This document shows, piece by piece, positions 7,756 to 14,088 of a DNA stretch of 32,249 bases (its first letter is position 1; each line of letters opens with the position of its first letter). The notes under the pieces are model-generated. The model searched no databases, was not told the origin of the DNA, and saw nothing but the letters and a program-made list of their open reading frames with translations. The translations under genes and the position numbers were made by a program. This stretch comes from Anaerolineae bacterium (GTDB taxonomy: Bacteria; Chloroflexota; Anaerolineae; 4572-78; J111): assembly GCA_016926805.1 (NCBI GenBank), contig JAFGNV010000111.1, positions 1 through 32,249 of the forward strand. Direction: 5' to 3'.

Positions 7756-9945
7756 ATGACCTTAGAAACATACCCCTCTGAATCTGAAATAGAAGTGGAG
7801 AAAAAAAAGAACAAGGATGAGAACGATGAGTGGCGCAAAATTTTATGGGCGCTCATCTTTCTCTTGCTGAGTTTTGGCTGTATCTTCTGTTCGGCGCAGA
7901 GCGCTTTGCTCTCCATTGCCCAAGATCGCATTCCGGCCAGCATGCTTTCGACAAGAATGGCCGACTACGGCGGCAATCTAGCCATTGCTGCTGCCCCCTT
8001 GGATCTTCAAGGAATTGCCACCGAGGTTGCCGGTGACGAATTGGCTTTGCAGCTATCCCCCCAAGCTCTGGGCGTGGTAGGAGAGATTGCCTTATTACCT
8101 AATGCCGTCCCCAGTTGGACGCCAACGCCTGCGCCGGTACCGCCAACCCCAACTCTTTCCCCCACGCCAAGCCCAACGCCAACCCCAACCTCTCCGCCCT
8201 CTCCGCCAACTTCAGCCCCCCCAACACCGAATGCCACTCCCGTGCCGCCGCCTCCGGCTTTTCCTACCTCCACCTCGGTAGCGCCATCGCCTACTTTGCC
8301 TGCTCTTACCCCGACGCCCGTTCCGCCCACGCCAACCACCGTTCCTCCCACTTCCATACCCGACACGCCGACCTCTCAGCCGCCGACAAGCACTCCCATC
8401 CCCCCTCCCGCCATTGCCTTTAGCGCGGTCAATTACACCGCAGTCGAAGGCGATGTTAATGGTGTGGTGACAATTATGGTGGTTCTCAGTAAAGTTTGGG
8501 GGCAAACCATAACGGTAAACTATACCACCAATAATGTTACTGCCGTCGCCGGGGCCGATTACATTTTTACCGCCAATACACTTACCTTTGCCCCCGGCCA
8601 AACTTCTCGAACTTTTGATGTGACCATCATTGGCGACATCCAACCCGAACTGGACGAAACCTTCAACGTGATCTTGAGCAACCCTACCAATGCCACGCTC
8701 GGCACGCCCAACCCGGCCACGATAACGATAATCAATGACGACCAGCCGACCGTGCAGTTCAGCAGTGATACCTATGTTGTTGACGAAAACGCAGGCCCGG
8801 CGGTAATTACCGTCACCCTGAGCGCCGTTTCCCCTCTGACGGTCAGTGTAGATTATGCCACCAGCGCCGGCACGGCCATCAGCGGCAGCGATTACGCCGA
8901 TACCAACGGCACCTTGGGCTTTTCGCCGGGCCAGGATACCTTGACCTTTACCGTAACAATTACCGATGACGCCCTTTTTGAGCTTGATGAAACTGTAGTG
9001 CTTAGCCTCTCCAATGCCAGCAACGCTATCATCGGTACCAATCCGGCCACCCTGACCATTGTCAATGATGATCCGTTACCTGCGGTTCAATTCAGTGATC
9101 CAAATTATAATGTGCGTGAGGACGAAGGGGTTGCAGTTATCACTACCACCCTCAGTGCTGTGTCAGAATTTACGGTAACGGTAACCTACGCCACCAGCAA
9201 CGGCCCAGCCGTTGACGCCATTGCTGGTAGTGATTATGTTTCAACCACCGGGGTTTTAACCTTTACGCCGGGCATTACTACGGGCACCTTTACCATCACC
9301 ATTATTAATGATTCAGGCGAGGAAGGGAACGAAAACCTGACCATAACCTTGAGCAATCCAGTGAGCGCAACCCTGGGTACCCCGAATCCGGCCACGCTAA
9401 CCATTACCGATGACGATCCGGGAGCGGGGGTTTGTGATGGTCAACCTTCCGGTGTCCGCCCTGTAGATGTGGGTCCACCGGATTGCCGGTGGACAGCTCT
9501 GCCCTCCGGCACAAACGTTATCATTGATCTAGGAGCCACCCCGATTGTTGTCGATGGTAATCTGGATTTTGATCTGGTTTTTTACGAGCGAGAAAGCCCC
9601 CCACCCCCGCCAGGTATCATTGCCCTGGACAGGGTGCAAATTGAAATTTCTACCGATATGATTACCTGGTATGAAGTTTTTTATTGGGGCAATGCCGTTC
9701 TCGATACCAACACCAATATTGGGCAGGCTGGTTACGGTCCGCCCGAGCCCAACGACCAAAACATTCCCATGAACAACCCACCCCTCTATGGACCTCCAAG
9801 TTATCCGATCACCGGGATTGCCATTGATGTGGATAATCCACCCGCCGGGCCATTGCTAGTTGGTACGTATGGTTATGTTCGCCTTACGTCTGTAACCCCG
9901 ATCGGGCAGGATACCGAAGTGGATGCCATTGAAATACTTCCGTAA
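7756..9945 (+). CDS. Membrane-anchored surface protein with Pro/Thr stalk and three Calx-beta repeats
   Basis: A 729-residue predicted envelope protein. A charged cytoplasmic N-terminus (1-27, rich in K/E/D) precedes one hydrophobic helix (about 29-49, ILWALIFLLLSFGCIFCSA) that serves as a signal anchor. Residues about 119-219 are a Pro/Thr stalk built of TPTP-like units. Three Calx-beta domains follow (about 220-330, 331-441, 442-555), each opening with a VQFS-type strand and closing with a NDDxP or DDDPG Ca2+-binding turn. The C-terminal domain (about 560-729) contains IALDRVQIEISTDMITWYEVFYWG and is not one I can name. Calx-beta repeats usually bind calcium in extracellular adhesins and surface proteins. 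No strong ribosome-binding site precedes ATG 7756; GTG at 7795 is an alternative. A strong terminator follows. Adhesion or a structural role is inferred. Confidence 0.8.
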   Translation: MTLETYPSESEIEVEKKKNKDENDEWRKILWALIFLLLSFGCIFCSAQSALLSIAQDRIPASMLSTRMADYGGNLAIAAAPLDLQGIATEVAGDELALQLSPQALGVVGEIALLPNAVPSWTPTPAPVPPTPTLSPTPSPTPTPTSPPSPPTSAPPTPNATPVPPPPAFPTSTSVAPSPTLPALTPTPVPPTPTTVPPTSIPDTPTSQPPTSTPIPPPAIAFSAVNYTAVEGDVNGVVTIMVVLSKVWGQTITVNYTTNNVTAVAGADYIFTANTLTFAPGQTSRTFDVTIIGDIQPELDETFNVILSNPTNATLGTPNPATITIINDDQPTVQFSSDTYVVDENAGPAVITVTLSAVSPLTVSVDYATSAGTAISGSDYADTNGTLGFSPGQDTLTFTVTITDDALFELDETVVLSLSNASNAIIGTNPATLTIVNDDPLPAVQFSDPNYNVREDEGVAVITTTLSAVSEFTVTVTYATSNGPAVDAIAGSDYVSTTGVLTFTPGITTGTFTITIINDSGEEGNENLTITLSNPVSATLGTPNPATLTITDDDPGAGVCDGQPSGVRPVDVGPPDCRWTALPSGTNVIIDLGATPIVVDGNLDFDLVFYERESPPPPPGIIALDRVQIEISTDMITWYEVFYWGNAVLDTNTNIGQAGYGPPEPNDQNIPMNNPPLYGPPSYPITGIAIDVDNPPAGPLLVGTYGYVRLTSVTPIGQDTEVDAIEILP
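8110..8411 (+). repeat. Pro/Thr/Ser-coding low-complexity tract
   Basis: About 300 bases of C-rich degenerate repeats (ccaacgcc/cccacgcc units) coding for the TPTP stalk of the Calx-beta protein. Similar tracts lie in the LysM gene (about 10340-10440 and 10600-10870, minus strand) and in the transglycosylase gene (about 16440-16570, minus strand). Codon use varies within the tract, so it is a protein-level repeat rather than a pure microsatellite. Confidence 0.8.
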
Positions 9946-9970
9946 TATGGATCAGAATACGCTCAACCAG

Positions 9971-10001
9971 AAAGAGACAATCTTGAGATTGTCTCTTTTT
10001 T
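9971..10001 (+). terminator. Intrinsic terminator after the Calx-beta gene
   Basis: A perfect 12-bp stem (aaagagacaatc, 9971-9982, with 9987-9998) closes a TTGA tetraloop, and six T's end the hairpin (9996-10001). It lies 25 bases past the stop. It also lies beyond the 3' end of the convergent LysM gene, and the A's on its left give a short T-run on the minus strand, so weak two-way action is possible. Confidence 0.9.
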
Positions 10002-10052
10002 CTATAATACTATGATACCGGCTATACAACCAGGTGGCGGCAGCACAAACCG

Positions 10053-11030
10053 TTATGGCGAGGCGGCAAGGGAGGTATAGGCTGACCGCCGGGTGTCGAA
10101 CTGGTCGTCGGGGTTGATGACCCACAAATCGTAGGTGCCGGGCGGCAGACCTATCGGTACAAGCGCCTCAAAACCGGAACTCGTTTTTAGCTCGCCCAGA
10201 GCAAGCGGCATTTTTTCCGTTCCAAGCCTCAGTTCAACTCTGAAGCCAGTTTCGTGGGGTTGGAAATACCGGCCCAATACGGCCAGTACCACTTCATTCG
10301 CGTTCGTGCCCGAAGTGGGTTCGTTACCAAAAATCTCAGGGGGATAGGGCGTGGCCGTAGGCGTGCCGGTGCGAGTTGGGGTTGGGGTGGGGGTTACGGG
10401 GGTTGGCGTGTTGGTGACGGTGGGAGTGGGCGGGATAAAGGGTAAATAGATTACCTGTCCCGGCAGAATGGTAAATGAATCCAAACAATTCGCCTGATAT
10501 AGGTTGTTCACCGTAGTATTGGTCCTTTCGCCCAGCGAGTTCAAAGTATCGCCCACCTGGACCTGGTAAGATACCCAGCCCGCTGGAGGAGGGCAGCTAG
10601 CGGTAGGTTGAGGCGGCGGGGGAGGTTCAGGCGTTGGGGTAGGGATTTCCGGGGTTGGCGTAGCCGTAGAAGTCGGCGGTAAGGCGGTGCTGGTGGCGGT
10701 AGGTATCGTTGGGGTATCGGTTGGTTTCTCTGTCGGCGGCAGGGGGGTGGCAGAGGGGATTGGGGTGGCGGTGGGAGTGTCGGTAGCCGCAACCACAACT
10801 GGAGACGTGGGAGAGGCTGGAGAGGTTGGAGTTGGAGTAACTACCGGCAGAACCGTGGGGGGGGTGCTGACCGCGACCGCGGTCGATTGTTCCGGAGACA
10901 TGTCGTGCATGGCTAAAAAAACGGCCGCCAATACCGTCAGAGCAACTACAACCAACGCTCCGGCGCCTAGCGCAAGATTTTTTAACACCGGCGCCTTGCT
11001 TTCGCTTGTAGGAAGTTCTGGCGAAGCCAC
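10053..11030 (-). CDS. Membrane-anchored LysM-domain protein with Pro/Thr linkers
   Basis: A 325-residue protein. A short N-terminus is followed by one TM helix (about 18-40, NLALGAGALVVVALTVLAAV). Next come a Pro/Thr stalk (about 55-145), one LysM domain (about 151-196; YQVQVGDTLNSLGERTNTTV through ILPGQVIYLP), a second TP linker (about 197-228) and a C-terminal beta domain (about 229-325, PEIFGNEPTSGTNANEVVLA) that resembles an IPT/TIG-type fold. LysM domains bind N-acetylglucosamine polymers such as peptidoglycan. The start is GTG (11028-11030), supported by GAGGT 5 bases upstream. It lies 14 bases downstream of the Gln-kinase gene and is surely co-transcribed with it. A wall-binding partner for that kinase is an attractive inference. 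Confidence 0.85.
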   Translation of the reverse strand: MASPELPTSESKAPVLKNLALGAGALVVVALTVLAAVFLAMHDMSPEQSTAVAVSTPPTVLPVVTPTPTSPASPTSPVVVAATDTPTATPIPSATPLPPTEKPTDTPTIPTATSTALPPTSTATPTPEIPTPTPEPPPPPQPTASCPPPAGWVSYQVQVGDTLNSLGERTNTTVNNLYQANCLDSFTILPGQVIYLPFIPPTPTVTNTPTPVTPTPTPTRTGTPTATPYPPEIFGNEPTSGTNANEVVLAVLGRYFQPHETGFRVELRLGTEKMPLALGELKTSSGFEALVPIGLPPGTYDLWVINPDDQFDTRRSAYTSLAASP

Positions 11031-11044
11031 GTATTACCTCGTTC

Positions 11045-13924
11045 CTAAAGTAGGTCTGGCTGGTCAGAATTAAGGTCGAGGGGTGGAATATCCACTTCTA
11101 ACCAGGGATCATCAAAGTGGTCGCTAATGGGTAAAAGAAAGTGGAAGGTGGAACCTTCGCCCATTTCACTTTCGACCCATACGCGCCCACCGTGAGCCTC
11201 AACCAGAGATTTGACAATGGCCAATCCCACGCCAGTTTCACCCAAACCCTGAATCAGAGGACGTTCAGCTCGATAGAATCTTTCAAACACCCGCGCCAGA
11301 TCTTTTTCCGCAATGCCCCCCCCTGAGTCGCGAAGCGATACCCGCAAGAATTGCGTCTCGTCTTCACTGTTTTCGCCGCCTTCGGTATGAATGGCCGCCA
11401 ATATTTCAAGGGTACCGCCAACCGGCGTGCATTTGATAGCATTGCTCAACAAATTGGCCAAAATCTGGCGCACCGACTCCGGGTCGGCCTCTACCGGGGG
11501 CATTCCTTCAGGTAAATTCAGATTGAGAGTGATTTCATTTTCTTCCAACTGGGCCCGGGCGCTAATAATGGTATCTTCAATAACCTCGGCCATATCCACT
11601 ACGGTGGGACGAATTTCCAGTTGACCAGCATCAATAGCGGTCACGCCGATTAAATCATTGAGCATGCTGCCCATCCGTTCGATGTTGGCCTTGATCCGCT
11701 GCAAGAATTTGCGCTGCATTTCGCCGATAATACCCACCGACTCACCCAGCAGCAAGTCGGTATAACCGGTGATCGACGTCATGGGGGTACGCAGTTCCTG
11801 AGATAGCGAGGCAACAAATTCATCTCTGGCCTGCTGGCTTTCGGCCTCGGCAGTTATATCGTAAACAATGGTCACCGTGCCTTCTTTGGCCTCTCCATCG
11901 GAGGAAACCATGGGACTGATTGTGGCCCGCAAAACATTGTTGTTTATTTTGAAGGTAGTTGTAACCATCGGCTCATCGGAGGTCTTGAGTTGCTTAACCG
12001 CCTGTTGCCAACGTTCGTCGTCACAAATATGGGTCAACTCTTTACCAACCAGATTCGTGTCTCGCTGTAAAAGCATTTGAGTGGCCGCCGCATTGACCCG
12101 GTTGATCTTATTCTCAGCATCGCCAATAATTACGCCGCAACTTAAATTTTCAAGCTCAGTGCTGACTTCAGCCCTGGAGAGACCGGTCGGCACCGGCACC
12201 ACCTGCGGGGGATGGGAACGAGCCTGCTTTAGTGCCCGAGCCAATTTGCGGGCTCTCACGTTGCTGGTTTGCAGTGCTTCATTGAGACGATCAATCTCGG
12301 CCGTCTCCTGCTCTAATTGTTCGATTTTTTCTAACAGGCTTTGTTTTTCGGCCTCAAAGTCGGCCAATCGTTTTTTGTGCTCTTCGGTTTCAGATAATAA
12401 GCCCTCAATCCGTTTGTCTTTCTGCTTCGATTTCTCGACTTCTGCTTTGGCCAGTTCGATTGTCTTTTCTAACTTGGTCAATCGATCCCGGGCTTGGGCC
12501 AGGGCTTCCTTGTTGGCCTTTTCCGCGGTTTCATACTCGTACAGGCGTTGGGCAAACAGGGCCACCTCTTCCCGGCTCTTTTTCAATTCCGTTTCCATCG
12601 CGGCCTGACGTTTGCCCGTTTCCAATTCCTGATTGCGGAGCGTCCAGGACAATTGTTGAGCTTTGGAAGAAGTGCTGGCATACTCTCTGGCATGCGCAAT
12701 AGACACGGCAATATGGTCGGCCAAGGCTCTGACAAGCTTCTTTTCGGTGTTGCTAAAATCTCGTTTTGATACCGCATTACCCAGCAGCAATACGCCAATA
12801 GGGTCATTCTCGTTCAATAAAGGTTGGATCAGCAACGGTCCCACATCGTTGGCCCCCATGAGCGAAAAGAGCAGTTGAATCTGGCGATTATCCTGATATT
12901 CGTCAATGTACACCTGGTATTTTCGCTTCAGGGCATGTTTAATGGATTGCTGTTCGCTGCTGGGGAAAGTGACGGCCTCGCCCCGCCCCCGACGGCTGGG
13001 ATTATAGATAGACACCAACCGTAATTGGGATATGTCGCTGCCATCTTCGGGCAGCGCAATGGCGCACTGGTCGGCCTCAATCGCAATGGCGACGCTTTTA
13101 GCGGCCTCATCCAACACCTCCGACAGGTCGAGCGACGAGCTGATTTGTCGGGCCGCTTCAAATAGATTAATCAGCCCTTTTACCTGATCAAGCGACACCT
13201 CGCTCAGGCTCTCCAATTCCTGGCTGCGAGCGCTGAGCGATTGGATCGTGCCGCGATAGATGGCAATGGCAAAAATCGGAAAGGCCATCATGGCCGTCAA
13301 ACGCACCAAAATCGGCAGATTGGGATTGGCGTAGCTTGAGGTAAAAATAGTAAAAAAATGTAACACATAGCCTACAAAAAGCGCGCCGAAACTGAAGAGG
13401 GCAAACGAACGCTCCTCGTCTAGCCTCATGGCGCAGTTGACCACGCCAAACAGCGCCAGAATAACTTGCCAGACTACAAAGAAAATTTCCCAACGGCTCT
13501 GGTTGAAATCAAGCATTTGCCCGGGGGCAAACTCGCGGGGCCAGGTGAACACAGCCAGAAAATAGAAAATGAGGGCAAAAGTAATATTTAGGGCCAATAC
13601 TGTCGTACCCACAAAGCCCTTTTCTCGAAAGAGAGGGGTAAATCCCCACAGTAATAGTCCTAAACTGGCAATAGCAACCACCCGTTCAAACGGGGGCACC
13701 CAAACTTGATCAAAAGAGAGCGAAACGCTGCCAATGCCGGTCCAAAGAATAAACATTACCTGCAAAACCGTCAGGCCGGCATACGCATACGTCAACCGGT
13801 ATGCTCGTAAGGATTCGCCACGCTGGTACTGTCCCCAGGCAATGAGTAAGCCCGCTTCGATGGCGAAAAATATAAATAGGTAATAAGCCAACCCTGCTGC
13901 CAGACTACCTAAAAGTTCAAACAC
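11045..13924 (-). CDS. Multi-TM histidine kinase homologue with Gln in place of the phospho-acceptor His
   Basis: A 959-residue membrane protein that starts with GTG (13922-13924); AGGA lies 9 bases upstream. An N-terminal block of about seven TM helices (1-225) is followed by a GAF domain (about 253-415), a long charged coiled coil (about 425-570), a PAS domain (about 585-690), HisKA (about 700-765) and HATPase (about 810-935). The H-box reads SLSQELRTPMTSITGY: codon CAG (minus strand, 11798-11800) puts Gln at residue 709 where His should be. The ATP-binding part looks intact: N-box NLLSNAIKCTP, G1 DSGGGI, G2 GVGLAIVKS. By family knowledge it cannot autophosphorylate at the usual site, so it may act as a scaffold, an allosteric partner or an ATP-dependent switch. 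It heads an operon with the LysM gene. No response regulator is nearby. Confidence 0.88.
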   Translation of the reverse strand: MFELLGSLAAGLAYYLFIFFAIEAGLLIAWGQYQRGESLRAYRLTYAYAGLTVLQVMFILWTGIGSVSLSFDQVWVPPFERVVAIASLGLLLWGFTPLFREKGFVGTTVLALNITFALIFYFLAVFTWPREFAPGQMLDFNQSRWEIFFVVWQVILALFGVVNCAMRLDEERSFALFSFGALFVGYVLHFFTIFTSSYANPNLPILVRLTAMMAFPIFAIAIYRGTIQSLSARSQELESLSEVSLDQVKGLINLFEAARQISSSLDLSEVLDEAAKSVAIAIEADQCAIALPEDGSDISQLRLVSIYNPSRRGRGEAVTFPSSEQQSIKHALKRKYQVYIDEYQDNRQIQLLFSLMGANDVGPLLIQPLLNENDPIGVLLLGNAVSKRDFSNTEKKLVRALADHIAVSIAHAREYASTSSKAQQLSWTLRNQELETGKRQAAMETELKKSREEVALFAQRLYEYETAEKANKEALAQARDRLTKLEKTIELAKAEVEKSKQKDKRIEGLLSETEEHKKRLADFEAEKQSLLEKIEQLEQETAEIDRLNEALQTSNVRARKLARALKQARSHPPQVVPVPTGLSRAEVSTELENLSCGVIIGDAENKINRVNAAATQMLLQRDTNLVGKELTHICDDERWQQAVKQLKTSDEPMVTTTFKINNNVLRATISPMVSSDGEAKEGTVTIVYDITAEAESQQARDEFVASLSQELRTPMTSITGYTDLLLGESVGIIGEMQRKFLQRIKANIERMGSMLNDLIGVTAIDAGQLEIRPTVVDMAEVIEDTIISARAQLEENEITLNLNLPEGMPPVEADPESVRQILANLLSNAIKCTPVGGTLEILAAIHTEGGENSEDETQFLRVSLRDSGGGIAEKDLARVFERFYRAERPLIQGLGETGVGLAIVKSLVEAHGGRVWVESEMGEGSTFHFLLPISDHFDDPWLEVDIPPLDLNSDQPDLL

Positions 13925-14045
13925 GCTCGATAATCCTATGGTTGTTCAGAAAAGGCATAAAATCTTTGAATGACTTTTTTCTGAGAGTAAATTCTCACCC
14001 GATAAGTGTGGTTGAATTGCCAGAGGCGCGAATTACGGCTAATCC

Positions 14046-14075
14046 ATTATACCATAACTGAAAAGGATACGACAA
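14046..14075 (-). promoter_or_regulatory. Promoter for the Gln-kinase/LysM operon
   Basis: On the minus strand, TTGTCG (14070-14075, 4 of 6 matches to TTGACA) is 18 bases before a perfect TATAAT (14046-14051) preceded by TGG, an extended -10. The GTG start is about 122 bases downstream, giving a leader of about 115 nt. The leader holds a small TGAGA/TCTCA stem near 13981-13996. Confidence 0.6.
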
Positions 14076-14088
14076 TAAGATGTCGGGA

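Noticed and set aside
7448..7771. Minus-strand open frame of 107 residues across the kinase-Calx gap; its part in the gap (GYEFTPTIQVILSFGPLIKE) looks somewhat protein-like
   Set aside because: More than half is antisense to the kinase 3' end, no ribosome-binding site is seen, and I recognise no family. A decayed gene fragment cannot be excluded, but I cannot support it.
8110..8411. CRISPR-like or tandem DNA repeat in the C-rich tract
   Set aside because: Units are irregular, lack spacers, and are in frame as a Pro/Thr protein stalk.
12081..12608. Long plus-strand open frame of 175 residues inside the Gln-kinase gene
   Set aside because: Antisense shadow of the charged coiled-coil region; its Ser/Leu-rich composition is what complementary coiled-coil codons give.
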